Shown here piece after piece: positions 46,901 to 64,000 of a DNA stretch of 64,000 nucleotides. The notes beneath the pieces are model-generated. The model worked only from the letters and a program-made list of their open reading frames with translations, was not told the DNA's origin and did not search any database. How positions within the stretch are numbered: position 1 is the stretch's first letter; every line of letters begins with the position of its first letter. The position numbers and the translations under genes were made by a program. The stretch comes from Streptomyces zagrosensis (GTDB taxonomy: Bacteria; Actinomycetota; Actinomycetes; Streptomycetales; Streptomycetaceae). The stretch is taken from assembly GCF_014203645.1 (NCBI RefSeq), contig NZ_JACHJL010000010.1, forward strand, positions 1-64,000. The letters run 5' to 3'.

Positions 46901-49900
46901 GGTTCCCCGGCGCTTCCGACCTCCCGAGCGGCTGGGGCCACTAGCGGAGTCCACTCCAGTGCGAACAGACCATCCGTGCCCTGCTCACCGCCCACGGCCC
47001 GCAGTTGGTCAGCGGTGGCGGCACGCATCGCGAGCGAGTCCACCGAGAGTACGGGGGCACCCACGGCATCGGCCACGGTCACCCGCAGCCCCCGCTCACC
47101 CTCCGCGACCTCGGCGTTCGGGGAGAGCCGCACGCGGAGCGTGGTGGCCTCAGCGGCCCACAGCGCTACGCCGTGCCACGCGTACGGCAACCACACCCGC
47201 TCATCCGTGAGATGCGCTGCCGCGTCCGGGCCTCCATCCAGCAGGAGCGCGGCGTGCAATGCGGCATCAAGCAGGGCCGGGTGAATGCCGTAACCAGCCC
47301 GCTCCCCCGCCGCCTCGGGCAGCTCCACCTCGGCATAGACCGCGTCGCCGGCGCGCCAGGCGGCCCTGAGCCCCTGGAACGCCGGGCCGTACTCGTAGCC
47401 GCCGGTAGCGATCCGCTCGTAGAAGCCATCGACCTCCACCGGCTCGGCCCCGGCCGGAGGCCAGGCACCAGCCAGATCCGCCGCTGGCTGCTCGGCACCG
47501 TCGGCGGGTGGGCTCAGCACGCCCTCCGCGTGGCACAGCCAGCCCGCGTCCGCGCCGAGGTCGGCATCCCGGTCCGGGCGCGAGTACACCCGTACGTCAC
47601 GCAGCCCGTCTTCGGACGCGGCGCTGACAACCACCTGTACGCGTACGCCACCGTTCGCAGGCAGCACCAGCGGCACCTGCAACGCCAGCTCCGCTATGCC
47701 CGCGCACCCCGCCTCGTCGGCCGCCCGCAGCGCCCACTCGGCCAGCACGGCGCCCGGCAACAGCACCGAGCCCGCCACCACGTGCTCCGCCAGCCACGTC
47801 TTGCCACCACCGGCGCTCACGCGGCCCGTCAGCAACAACCCGCCATCGGCAAGCCCCACGGCGGCGGGCAACAGCGCATGCTCGACGCGCTGCAATCCAG
47901 CGGCGCCCATGTCACCGACGCCGCTGTCCACGCTCAGCCAGTAACGCTCGCCTTGGAAGGCGTACGTCGGCAGGTCCACCGTCCGCGCGGCCGGGTTAGC
48001 GGGGAACCAACTCGTCCAGTCGACCTCGGCCCCCGCCACGTGCAGCCGCGCCACGGCCTGGGCGAACGCCTGCACCTCGGGCTGCTTACGGGTCAGCGCG
48101 GCCACCACCAGCGGTGCGGCCTCCTCAGCGCCTTCCGCCTCGCCGCGCACGTGCTCCAGGGTGTGTTGGGTTGCGGTGGTGAGGGTGGGGTCGGGTCCGA
48201 GTTCGAGGTAGGTGTGGGTGGTGGGGATGGTGTGGGTGATGGCGGGGTGGAAGTGGACGGGTTGGCGGATGTGTTGGGCCCAGTAGGTGGGGGTGGTGAT
48301 CTCTTCCGGATCGGCGGGGAGTCCGGTGAGGTTGCTGATCAGGGGGATGGTGGGTTCGTGGAAGGTGAGCCCGGTGATGGCTTGGGTGAAGGGTTCCAGG
48401 ATGGGGTCCATCAACGGTGAGTGGAAGGCGTGGCTGACGGTGAGCGCCTTGGCCTTGTGGCCCTTGTCGGCCCAGCTGGTGCGGAGGTGTTCGACGAGGT
48501 CGGCGGGTCCGGAGATGACGGTGTTGCCGGGGGTGTTCAGCGCGGCGATCGTCACCTGGCCATCGAGCGCTGCCAGGTCTTCGGCGAGTTGTTCGGGGGT
48601 GGCGGCGATGGTGGCCATGGCACCGCCGGTGGGGAGGCTGCCCATGAGGGTGGCGCGTTGGGCGACGAGGTGGCAGGCGTCGGGGAGGTCGAAGACCCCG
48701 GCGATATGGGCTGCGGCGACCTCGCCGATCGAGTGCCCGATCACGGCGTCGGGGCGTACGCCTAGGGTTTCCAGCAGTTTGGCGAGGGCGATGTGTAGGG
48801 CGAACAGGCCGGCTTGGGCGTAGGTGGTGTGGTCAAGGAGGTGGTCGGGTCCGCCGGTGAACACCACGTCCTTGAGGGGGTGCTCCAGGTGGGGGTCAAG
48901 GAGGTCACAGACGTGGTCGAAGGTCCGCGCGTAGACGGGAAAGCGTTCGTACAGTTCGCGGCCCATGCCGGGGCGTTGGCTGCCTTGGCCGCTGAAGAGG
49001 AACACCGTGTGCCCGGAGGTAATGCCGACCAGCGCTTCGGGATTGCTGGGCACGACGGCGGGGTGGGTGTCACCCGCGGCGAGCGCTTCGAGCCCCGCTA
49101 GCAGTGCGGCACGATCGTCACCGACGACGACTGCACGGTGGTCGAACAGCGACCTGGTGGTGAGCAGCGACCAACCCACTTCGGTGGGCGTCGGTTCGGG
49201 TTGCGTGGTCAGGTGCTCGGCGAGCGCCTTCGCCTGGCCGCGCAGGGCCTCTCCACTACGGGCCGAAAGGAGCCACGGAAGCACGCCCGCGATCTCGGGC
49301 CCGGAACTGGTCTCCGGCGCATCGGGGACGTGTTCGATGATGACATGGGCGTTGGTGCCCGAGGCGCCGAAGGACGATACGCCCGCCCGACGCGGATGAC
49401 CGTTCTGCGGCCACTCAACAGCCTCAGTCAACAGCCGCACCGCCCCCGCATCCCATTCCACATGCGGCGTCGGCTCATCGATATGCAACGACGGCGGCAA
49501 CACCCCCTTGCGCATCGCCATCACCATCTTGATGACACCCGCTACACCCGCGGCAGCCTGCGTATGACCAATATTCGACTTGATCGAACCCAACCACAGC
49601 GGCTTGTCCGCCGAACGCTCCTGCCCATACGTCGCAAGCACCGCCTGCGCCTCAATCGGATCACCCAACGTCGTGCCCGTACCATGCGCCTCCACCGCAT
49701 CCACATCCGCTGGAGAAAGCCGCGCATTCGCCAACGCCTGCCGAATCACCCGCTGCTGCGACGGACCATTCGGCGCCGTCAATCCATTTGACGCACCATC
49801 TTGATTCACCGCCGAACCACGCACCACCGCCAACACCCGATGCCCGTTACGCCGCGCATCCGACAACCGCTCCAGAAGAAGGAGACCGACGCCCTCACCC

Positions 49901-52900
49901 CAACCGGTACCATTCGCCGCCGCCGCGAACGGCTTGCACTGGCCATCGGGCGCAAGTCCACGCTGCCGAGAAAAGCCCGTGAACACATCAGGCGTAGCCA
50001 TCACCGTGACCCCGCCCGCCAACGCGAGCGTGCATTCGCCCTGCCGCAACGCCTGTGCGGCCAGATGCATGGCGACCAGAGAAGAGGAGCATGCGGTGTC
50101 CACCGTTACGGCCGGGCCTTCCAGGCCCAGGCTGTAGGCGACCCGGCCGGAGACGACGCTGCCGGAGCCGGCCAGCATCGCATACCCCTCCAACTTCGCA
50201 TCACCACCACGGGACAGCCCCGCCGCGTAGTCGTGGTACATCACACCCGCATATACGCCCGTTGCCGAGCCCTTCAACGACACCGGGTCAATACCGGCCC
50301 GCTCCAACACCTCCCACGACGCCTCCAACAACAACCGCTGCTGCGGATCGGTGGCCAACGCCTCCCGCGGATTGATGCCGAAGAACCCCGCGTCGAATCG
50401 GTCCGCGTCATACAAAAACGCGCCCTCACGCGCATAACTCGTCCCCGGATTATCCGGGTCCGGATGGAACAACCCCTCCAGGTCCCAACCTCGGGTCGTC
50501 GGGAAATCTCCCAACACCGCACGTCCCGAGGCCACCACATCCCACAGTCCCTCCGGAGACGGAGCACCCCCGGGAAAACGGCAGGCCATACCGATGATCG
50601 CCACCGGCTCATCGGTACCCGCCACATCCAACACCCGCGACACCGCAACCGACTCACCCCCCAACCGCGACACCACAAACTCCGCCAACACCCGAGGCGT
50701 TGGATAGTCAAACACCAACGTCGCAGGCAGCCGCAGGCCGCTCATCCCCGACAAACGGTTGCGCAACTCCACCGCAGTCAATGAATCAAAGCCCAATTCC
50801 TTGAACGTGGCCTCGGCCCGCACATCGTCCGCGGAGGCGAAGCCCAGCACCACGGCGACGCTCTCACGGACTATCCGTAGGACCACGTCAAGCCGCCCCG
50901 CCGCATCCAGGCCCGCGAGGCGGGAGGCCAGGGCCGGGCCGTGGGCATCGGCGCCGGCCGCCTTGCGCCGGGTGCGGGCAACCAGTCCACGCAGTACGGC
51001 TGGAGTGTGGTCGGCGCCGGAGAGCGCGCCGAGGTCCACATCGGCGGCCACCAGCTGGGGATTGCTCTGCCCGCCTGCGGAGTCGAGCAGCCGTAGGGCG
51101 TGCTCGCTGGTCATCGCCCGGATGCCGGAGCGCGTCATGCGGGCCAGGTCGGCCTCGGTCAGATGCCCGGTCATGCCGCTGGAGTCGGCCCACAGGCCCC
51201 AGGCGATGGCCACACCGGGTAGCCCGCGGGACCGCCGGTGAGCGGCCAGCGCGTCACAGAAGGCGTTGGCCGCGGCGTAGTTGCCCTGCCCTGGGCTGCC
51301 GAATACGGCGGCGGCCGAGGAGAACATGACGAACATGCCCAGGTCCAGGCCAGCGGTCGCCGTGTGCAGGTGCTCCGCAACCGCGGCCTTCGCCGCCCAC
51401 ACCCGCGCCAACCGCTCCGGCGACAGCGACGTCACCACGGCGTCATCCAACACGCCCGCTGCGTGCACTACACCGGTCAGCGGATGCTCTGGGGCAATGC
51501 TCGCGACCAGTTCGGTCACCTCGTCGGCGCGCGTCACATCAGCGGCGACGATCCGCGCCTCGGCCCCCAACTCAACGAGCCGTGCGGTGAGTTGTTCGAC
51601 GCCGGGCGCGTCCGGGCCGCGCCTGCTGGCCAGCACCAGATGCTTGACCTGCCAGGCCCGCACCACATGCTCAGCCACCAGAGCACCCAGCACCCCGGTA
51701 CCACCGACGATCAACACCGTGCCAGCAGGATTGAGCGCGGCCGACGCAGCCTCCTCCTCCCGCGGCTCCACACGAGCCCGTACCAACCGAGGCACCAACG
51801 CCCGCCCACCACGCAACGCCACCTGCGACTCATCCACCGCCACCGCACCCCACAACGCGCTCCCTATGCCATCGGCTGTGGGGTCAACGGGCTCCGCGTC
51901 CAAGTCGAGCAGCAGGAAGCGCCCCGGGTTCTCCGACTCCGCACTGCGCACCAAACCCCACACACCCGCACCCGCCACCTCCACACCACACGCAGACTCC
52001 CCCGCAACAACCGCACCCCGCGTCACCACCACCAACCGCGACTCCACCAACACAGGCTCCGCCAACCACGCCTGCACCAACCCCACAACACGCTCCACCA
52101 CACCCAAACCAACAACCGCCGAACCATCGCCCACATCATCGGGCTGCACACCAACCAGCACCATCGAGGGAAGCGAGCCATCCTCGCCCGCCGAGTCCAG
52201 CAACGCCGCAACATCCGCGAAGACCCGACCCCGGCCCGGCAACGTTTCCGCCAGACCGAACACATCAGCACCCAGCACCGCCCAACTACCGTACGAAGTA
52301 AGCGCGTTGGCGTCCGCCATGCCACCGGGCAGCGGAACCCAATCCACCGCGAAAAGACCCTCCGCACCACGCCCCGCGGCCTTGAGTTGATCGATCGCAG
52401 CAGGGCGGGTCACCACCGAGTCCACCGTGAGGACGGGAGCACCAGCGGTGTCGGCCACGGTGACCCGTACGGCACGCTCGTCGGTGCTGCCTTCCTGGTA
52501 CGGGGAGAGCCTGACGCGAACCGTCCCCGCCTCGGTGGCCCACAGCGCGACACCGTTCCAGGCAAAGGGCAGCCACACCTGGTCGCCGGCGCCTTCGGAA
52601 TCGGGTTCGGTCAACAGCAGCGCGGGCTGCAACGCGGCGTCGAGCAACGCCGGGTGGATGCCGAACCCCGCCCGCTCCCCCGCCGCCTCGGGCAGTTCGA
52701 CCTCCGCGTAGACGTCGGAGCCCTGCCGCCAAGCAGCCTTGAGCCCCTGGAACGCGGGCCCGTATCCATAGCCGGCGGCGCTGGCCTGATCGTAGAACCC
52801 GGTGACGTCCAGCGCCTCGGCCCCGGGCGGAGGCCAGGCCGTGGACAGTTCCTCAGGCTGCCGCTCGGCAGCGGTGGCAGGCGGGCTCAGCACGCCCTCC

Positions 52901-55900
52901 GCGTGGCAGACCCAGCTCTCATCGGCCACGTTCCCATCGCCGTGGGAGTACACCCGCACATCGCGGCGCCCGTCATCGGACGCGGCACTGACGACCACCT
53001 GCACCCGTAGGCCACCGGTCGCGGGCAGCGCCAGCGGCACCTGAAGTGCCAGCTCATCGACGCCCGCACAGCCCACCTCATCGGCGGCCCGCAACGCCCA
53101 CTCCACCAGCGCCGCACCCGGCACGAGCACCGTGCCACCCACCACGTGTTCTGACAGCCAGGAGTGCGACTGCGCCGACAGGCGCCCCGTCAGCAGATGA
53201 ACGCTGCCATCGGCGAGCTCCACGGCCGCACCGAGCAGCGGATGCCCCGCGGAGGTCAATCCCAGGTCGGTCGGGTCCCCGCCGCGTCCGCCGGTGCCGC
53301 TCAGCCAGTAGCGCTGGCGCTGAAAGGCGTACGTCGGCAGCTCCACCACGCCCGGGCGCGGATCGGTGCGGAACCAGCGGGTCCAGTCCACCTCCAGGCC
53401 GGCGGCAAACGCCAACGCCACAGACTGCGCCAACTGCGCCAGACCGCCCTGGTCGCGTCGAAGGGTCGGCACCGCCGCCCCCTGCACACCGGCTTCCTCG
53501 AACGCTTCTTGCAGCCCAACGGTCAAGACGGGGTGGGTGCTGGCCTCGATAAACACGCGGTGGCCAGCGGCCAAAAGCTGACGTACGGCGTCGGCGAAGC
53601 GCACCTGTTCACGCAGGTTGGTCACCCAGTACGCGGTGGTCAACTCGGTGGTATCAATACGCTCGGCGGTCACCGTGGAGTAGAACGCCACCTCCGACCG
53701 CACGGGCTCGATACCGGCCAACACGGTGTGCAACTCTTCGGCAATCTCATCCACCTGGGCGCTGTGCGAGGCGTAGTCCACATCGATCAACCGCGCCCGA
53801 CCACCACCCCCTTCACAAGCAGCCACCGCATACTGCACCTGCTCAGGTGGCCCAGACACCACCGCCGAACCAGGCCCATTCACCGCAGCAATGCCCACAC
53901 CAGCAGCCCGCTCACCCAAACCGGCCAAGAACTCCACGGCCTTGTCCGCACTCATCGCAAGCGACGCCATCGCACCACCACCGGCCAGGCGCCGTAGCGC
54001 CTTACTGCGTAGCGCAACGACCCTCGCACCGTCCTCCAAAGTCAGCGCACCAGCCACCACCGCAGCCGCAATCTCACCCTGACTGTGACCCACCACCGCC
54101 GCCGGCGTCACACCCTGATCAGCCCACACCGCCGCCAAGGACACCATCACCGCCCACAACACCGGCTGCACCACATCAACCCGACCCAAATCAGCCGCGT
54201 CCACACCACCCCGCAACACCTCAGACAGCGACCACTCCACATACGGAGCAAGAGCCCGCTCGCACTCCCCCACCCGCGCCGCAAACACCGGCGAAGCTTC
54301 GAGCAGACCCGCTCCCATACCCACCCACTGCGAACCCTGCCCCGGGAACACCAACACCGGGCCGACGCCGCTTGCTGCTGCCGGACCGCCGGGGTTGATG
54401 ACATGGGCGTGTGGCTCGCCGGCGGCCAGCGCAGCTAGGCCTGCCAGCAGGTCATCGCGGTTGTCGCCCACGACGACGGCTCGGTGGTCGAACGTCGCCC
54501 GGGTGGTGATCAGGGACCAGCCGACGTCGTCCGGAGCGAACTCGGGCTCGGTGGCGAGCCGGGCGGTAAGGGCCTCGGCCTGGGCGCGTAGTGCGTCGTC
54601 GTGGTGTGCGGAAACCACCCATGGCACGACGCCGCCGATGGGGCTGGCTGTGCCGGGTGTGGCCGAAGGGGCCACCTGTTCCTCGGCGGATGGTTCGGGT
54701 GCCTGCTCCAAGATGAGGTGGGCGTTGGTGCCGGAGATGCCGAATGCGGAGACCCCGGCCCGACGGGGCCGCTCGGGGTGCCATGCGACGGGCTCGGTGA
54801 GCAGGCGTACGCCGCCACCGCTCCAGTCCACATGGGATGTCGGCGCATCGATGTGCAGCGAGGCGGGCAGCAGGCCGTGCCGCATCGCCATGACCATCTT
54901 GATGACGCTGGCGACGCCGGATGCGCCCTGGGTGTGGCCGATGTTCGACTTGGCCGAGCCGAGCCACAGCGGTTGGTCGGCGGCGCGGTCCTGGCCGTAG
55001 GTGGCCATCAGCGCGTCGGCCTCGATGGGGTCGCCGAGCGTGGTGCCAGTGCCGTGTGCCTCCACGACATCCACCTCGGACGTCGAGAGTTCGGCGTTGG
55101 CCAGGGCTTGGCGGATGACGCGCTGCTGGGAGGGGCCGTTGGGCGCGGTGAGACCGTTGCTCGCCCCGTCCTGGTTGATCGCCGAGCCGCGTAGCACGGC
55201 CAGCACGCGGTGGCCGTTACGGCGGGCATCCGACAGCCGCTCCAGCAGGACCATGCCCGCGCCCTCGGAGAAACCGGTGCCATCGGCCGCCGCGGCGAAC
55301 GGCTTGCACCGGCCGTCCGGGGCGAGGCCGCGCTGCCGCGAGAACTCGGTGAACAGGTTGGCGTTCGGCATGACCGTCACGCCACCGGCGAGCGCTAGCG
55401 TGCACTCGCCCTGCCGTAGCGCCTGGGCCGCCAGGTGCATGGCCACCAGGGACGAGGAGCAGGCCGTGTCCACGGTGACCGCGGGGCCTTCCAGGCCCAG
55501 GGTGAACGCCACCCGGCCCGAGACGACGCTGAGGGTGTTGCCGGTCAGCAGGTAGCCCTCGGCGCTTTGCTCGATGTGCGGGGTGCCGAAGCCGAGGATG
55601 CCCGCGCCCGCGTAGACGCCGGTGGGGGTGCCCTTGAGCGTGGCGGCGTCGAGCCCCGCGCGTTCCAGGACCTCCCAGGAGACCTCAAGCAGCAGCCGTT
55701 GCTGCGGGTCCATGGCCAGTGCCTCGCGCGGGCTGATGCCGAAGAAGGGGGCGTCGAACTGGTCGGCGCCGTCCAGGAACCCGCCACGGCGCACGTAGCT
55801 GGTGCCGGGGTGGTCCGGGTCCGGGTGGTAGAGGCCCTCCAGGTCCCAGCCGCGGTTGGTGGGGAACTCGCCGATGGCGTCGCCGCCTGTTGAAACCAGC

Positions 55901-56073
55901 TCCCAGAAGTCTTCGGGGGATGTGACGCCACCGGGAAAGCGGCAGGCCATGCTGACGATGGCCACCGGCTCCTGGAGGCGTTCCTCCACCTCGCGCAGGC
56001 GCTGGCGGGTTTGCCCCAGATCGACCGTGACCCGCTTCAGATACTGACGGAGCTTCTCTTCCGTGTCCGACAT
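43945..56073 (-). CDS. Type I modular PKS, two modules: KS-AT-DH-KR-ACP / KS-AT(malonyl)-DH-ER-KR-ACP (PKS-C)
   Basis: A 4042-residue bimodular PKS. ATG 56073 was chosen because GGAGGAG lies nine bases upstream and the docking helix MSDTEEKLRQYLKRV begins there; the frame extends to 56094, overlapping the PKS-D stop. Module 1: KS Cys205, AT YASH 767-770 (methylmalonyl), DH His976 with HxxxGxxxxP, B-type KR with Tyr1599, ACP Ser1764; it should make an E-alkene. Module 2: KS Cys1995, then a different AT class with Ser2448 in GHSIGE and HAFH at 2548-2551, predicting malonyl-CoA. It continues with DH His2764, ER (HAATGGVG), B-type KR (LDD) with Tyr3743 and ACP Ser3916, giving a saturated acetate unit. 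The tail VLDFIDNELGVS should dock to PKS-B. This is the only complete malonyl-type AT in the window. Confidence 0.97.
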   Translation of the reverse strand: MSDTEEKLRQYLKRVTVDLGQTRQRLREVEERLQEPVAIVSMACRFPGGVTSPEDFWELVSTGGDAIGEFPTNRGWDLEGLYHPDPDHPGTSYVRRGGFLDGADQFDAPFFGISPREALAMDPQQRLLLEVSWEVLERAGLDAATLKGTPTGVYAGAGILGFGTPHIEQSAEGYLLTGNTLSVVSGRVAFTLGLEGPAVTVDTACSSSLVAMHLAAQALRQGECTLALAGGVTVMPNANLFTEFSRQRGLAPDGRCKPFAAAADGTGFSEGAGMVLLERLSDARRNGHRVLAVLRGSAINQDGASNGLTAPNGPSQQRVIRQALANAELSTSEVDVVEAHGTGTTLGDPIEADALMATYGQDRAADQPLWLGSAKSNIGHTQGASGVASVIKMVMAMRHGLLPASLHIDAPTSHVDWSGGGVRLLTEPVAWHPERPRRAGVSAFGISGTNAHLILEQAPEPSAEEQVAPSATPGTASPIGGVVPWVVSAHHDDALRAQAEALTARLATEPEFAPDDVGWSLITTRATFDHRAVVVGDNRDDLLAGLAALAAGEPHAHVINPGGPAAASGVGPVLVFPGQGSQWVGMGAGLLEASPVFAARVGECERALAPYVEWSLSEVLRGGVDAADLGRVDVVQPVLWAVMVSLAAVWADQGVTPAAVVGHSQGEIAAAVVAGALTLEDGARVVALRSKALRRLAGGGAMASLAMSADKAVEFLAGLGERAAGVGIAAVNGPGSAVVSGPPEQVQYAVAACEGGGGRARLIDVDYASHSAQVDEIAEELHTVLAGIEPVRSEVAFYSTVTAERIDTTELTTAYWVTNLREQVRFADAVRQLLAAGHRVFIEASTHPVLTVGLQEAFEEAGVQGAAVPTLRRDQGGLAQLAQSVALAFAAGLEVDWTRWFRTDPRPGVVELPTYAFQRQRYWLSGTGGRGGDPTDLGLTSAGHPLLGAAVELADGSVHLLTGRLSAQSHSWLSEHVVGGTVLVPGAALVEWALRAADEVGCAGVDELALQVPLALPATGGLRVQVVVSAASDDGRRDVRVYSHGDGNVADESWVCHAEGVLSPPATAAERQPEELSTAWPPPGAEALDVTGFYDQASAAGYGYGPAFQGLKAAWRQGSDVYAEVELPEAAGERAGFGIHPALLDAALQPALLLTEPDSEGAGDQVWLPFAWNGVALWATEAGTVRVRLSPYQEGSTDERAVRVTVADTAGAPVLTVDSVVTRPAAIDQLKAAGRGAEGLFAVDWVPLPGGMADANALTSYGSWAVLGADVFGLAETLPGRGRVFADVAALLDSAGEDGSLPSMVLVGVQPDDVGDGSAVVGLGVVERVVGLVQAWLAEPVLVESRLVVVTRGAVVAGESACGVEVAGAGVWGLVRSAESENPGRFLLLDLDAEPVDPTADGIGSALWGAVAVDESQVALRGGRALVPRLVRARVEPREEEAASAALNPAGTVLIVGGTGVLGALVAEHVVRAWQVKHLVLASRRGPDAPGVEQLTARLVELGAEARIVAADVTRADEVTELVASIAPEHPLTGVVHAAGVLDDAVVTSLSPERLARVWAAKAAVAEHLHTATAGLDLGMFVMFSSAAAVFGSPGQGNYAAANAFCDALAAHRRSRGLPGVAIAWGLWADSSGMTGHLTEADLARMTRSGIRAMTSEHALRLLDSAGGQSNPQLVAADVDLGALSGADHTPAVLRGLVARTRRKAAGADAHGPALASRLAGLDAAGRLDVVLRIVRESVAVVLGFASADDVRAEATFKELGFDSLTAVELRNRLSGMSGLRLPATLVFDYPTPRVLAEFVVSRLGGESVAVSRVLDVAGTDEPVAIIGMACRFPGGAPSPEGLWDVVASGRAVLGDFPTTRGWDLEGLFHPDPDNPGTSYAREGAFLYDADRFDAGFFGINPREALATDPQQRLLLEASWEVLERAGIDPVSLKGSATGVYAGVMYHDYAAGLSRGGDAKLEGYAMLAGSGSVVSGRVAYSLGLEGPAVTVDTACSSSLVAMHLAAQALRQGECTLALAGGVTVMATPDVFTGFSRQRGLAPDGQCKPFAAAANGTGWGEGVGLLLLERLSDARRNGHRVLAVVRGSAVNQDGASNGLTAPNGPSQQRVIRQALANARLSPADVDAVEAHGTGTTLGDPIEAQAVLATYGQERSADKPLWLGSIKSNIGHTQAAAGVAGVIKMVMAMRKGVLPPSLHIDEPTPHVEWDAGAVRLLTEAVEWPQNGHPRRAGVSSFGASGTNAHVIIEHVPDAPETSSGPEIAGVLPWLLSARSGEALRGQAKALAEHLTTQPEPTPTEVGWSLLTTRSLFDHRAVVVGDDRAALLAGLEALAAGDTHPAVVPSNPEALVGITSGHTVFLFSGQGSQRPGMGRELYERFPVYARTFDHVCDLLDPHLEHPLKDVVFTGGPDHLLDHTTYAQAGLFALHIALAKLLETLGVRPDAVIGHSIGEVAAAHIAGVFDLPDACHLVAQRATLMGSLPTGGAMATIAATPEQLAEDLAALDGQVTIAALNTPGNTVISGPADLVEHLRTSWADKGHKAKALTVSHAFHSPLMDPILEPFTQAITGLTFHEPTIPLISNLTGLPADPEEITTPTYWAQHIRQPVHFHPAITHTIPTTHTYLELGPDPTLTTATQHTLEHVRGEAEGAEEAAPLVVAALTRKQPEVQAFAQAVARLHVAGAEVDWTSWFPANPAARTVDLPTYAFQGERYWLSVDSGVGDMGAAGLQRVEHALLPAAVGLADGGLLLTGRVSAGGGKTWLAEHVVAGSVLLPGAVLAEWALRAADEAGCAGIAELALQVPLVLPANGGVRVQVVVSAASEDGLRDVRVYSRPDRDADLGADAGWLCHAEGVLSPPADGAEQPAADLAGAWPPAGAEPVEVDGFYERIATGGYEYGPAFQGLRAAWRAGDAVYAEVELPEAAGERAGYGIHPALLDAALHAALLLDGGPDAAAHLTDERVWLPYAWHGVALWAAEATTLRVRLSPNAEVAEGERGLRVTVADAVGAPVLSVDSLAMRAATADQLRAVGGEQGTDGLFALEWTPLVAPAAREVGSAGEPGSAPEAGDGWAVLGQGDPYALRDLDLPGALRPTPYADIAALTAALDGGAPAPAVVLFGVASQEGAFDGVAAAGLGVAERLLELAQEWLAEPRLAEARLVVVTRGAVPAGEIDGGDGAMADDWVAVPAAGAWGLIRSAQAENPGRFVLLDLDPAGGSAAATPGAGCDVPGAVELAVVADESQVALRAGRVLVPRLVRAGAGHGEIVGPVGERAWRLELQGAATVDNVVPVPCPEILAPLAPGQVRVEVHAAGINFRDVLLSLGMVPGQVGLGGEGAGVVTAVGPGVTNVAVGDRVLGLFDRAFGPLTLTDARMVAPVPDGWSFHEAASVPTVFLTAWYGLVELGGLRAGESVLIHAATGGVGMAAVQIARYLGAEVYATASPGKHAVLEELGIDAAHRANSRELGFEAVIREATGGRGVDVVLNSLAGEFVDASLRLLGAGGRLLEMGKTDIRDADQVAAAYPGVSYQVYDLVTDAGPAHIGHMLGTLSELFAAGALTPPPVRVWPLGRARHALRYLSQAKHTGKLVLDVPATVDPDGTVLITGGTGTLGALVAEHLVRTRGLKHLLLVSRRGRTADGAEELAARLARLGAQPRFAAVDVTDAAAIRDLIAGIDSAHPLTGVIHAAGVLDDAVLTSQSREGLARVWATKATAAAHLHTATAHLRLGMFVLFSSSAATFGSPGQANYAAANAFCDALAAHRQAAGLPGVSIAWGLWANASGMTGNLADADLARMARSGIAAMASEHALGLLDAAVQHGGHHLVAADINPRALAAQPADSLPASLRTLIAAGSSGNRGRRTATAGGGQPADWADRLVRLSPDEQLRTLVALVRSNAATVLGHADAEAVHAEANFKDLGFDSLTAVELRNRLSAATGLRLPAALVFDYPEPTALADFLLQRIAPGDAATTGPDAVDPVLNDLARLENALIKLELEDGDSGAVTARLESLLAKWKAARKPAHEGSAVERLESASADQVLDFIDNELGVS
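48158..48291 (-). repeat. Malonyl-AT end shared with window positions 1-134
   Basis: 134 bp at the end of the PKS-C module 2 AT match bases 1-134 on the opposite strand with a single mismatch noticed. The identity probably continues beyond the window edge. This links the PKS-E AT to the malonyl class. Confidence 0.85.
49351..50728 (-). repeat. Direct repeat block in PKS-C module 2 (partner 37134-38511)
   Basis: Partner of the PKS-B module 2 KS block, same orientation and constant 12,217-base offset. The two bimodular genes look like duplicates kept similar by exchange, except that the AT of this module is malonyl-type. Confidence 0.85.
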
Positions 56074-56090
56074 CAGTGCTCGCTCCTCCA

Positions 56091-64000
<7,910 letters not shown>

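Overview
The window is high-GC actinomycete DNA, most likely Streptomyces: C/G-ending codons, GTG/TTG starts and giant type I modular polyketide synthases (PKSs). Almost all of it is one secondary-metabolite locus. The tailoring genes point to a polyether ionophore: a flavin epoxidase of the MonCI/Lsd18 kind, two SnoaL-fold epoxide hydrolases of the MonB/Lsd19 kind, a KSX-type ketosynthase with a dead AT and a dead KR, a discrete ACP, a P450, and an alpha/beta hydrolase whose Ser/Asp/His spacing matches the polyether-releasing thioesterase NanE. Comparisons with named enzymes are from memory; no search was run. The product is not identified.

Layout. Plus strand, 1-22703: the tail of a PKS (AT end-KR-ACP), PKS-F (one module KS-AT-DH-ER-KR-ACP), PKS-G (one module KS-AT-DH-KR-ACP), two epoxide hydrolases, the epoxidase, KSX and the discrete ACP. 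A convergent P450 follows on the minus strand (22999-24258). A divergent intergenic region leads to the NanE-like thioesterase (24690-25553, plus). A small secreted beta-trefoil lectin-like gene lies at 25913-26446. Minus strand, 64000 down to 26717: four PKS genes read in the order D, C, B, A, nearly end to end. D is partial and ends KR-ACP then a full module; C and B have two modules each; A has one.

Predicted assembly. Seven of the eight readable AT domains carry YASH with GHSQGE (methylmalonyl-CoA) and one carries HAFH with GHSIGE (malonyl-CoA, second module of C). Reading D to A, the beta-carbon outcomes are: saturated (D2), alkene (C1), saturated (C2), alkene (B1), saturated (B2), ketone (A, inactive KR). 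An alternating alkene/saturated series yields 1,5-spaced E-alkenes, the substrate pattern for polyepoxidation and epoxide-opening cascades. PKS-G supplies another alkene module. The proposed order of events is elongation, transfer to the discrete ACP with help from KSX, epoxidation, epoxide opening by the two SnoaL proteins, P450 oxidation, and hydrolysis by the thioesterase.

The locus runs off both window edges. No loading module, regulator, exporter or integrated TE domain is visible. The PKS genes are mosaics of near-identical DNA blocks, including a 1.37-kb inverted repeat between PKS-F and PKS-A that flanks all the tailoring genes.
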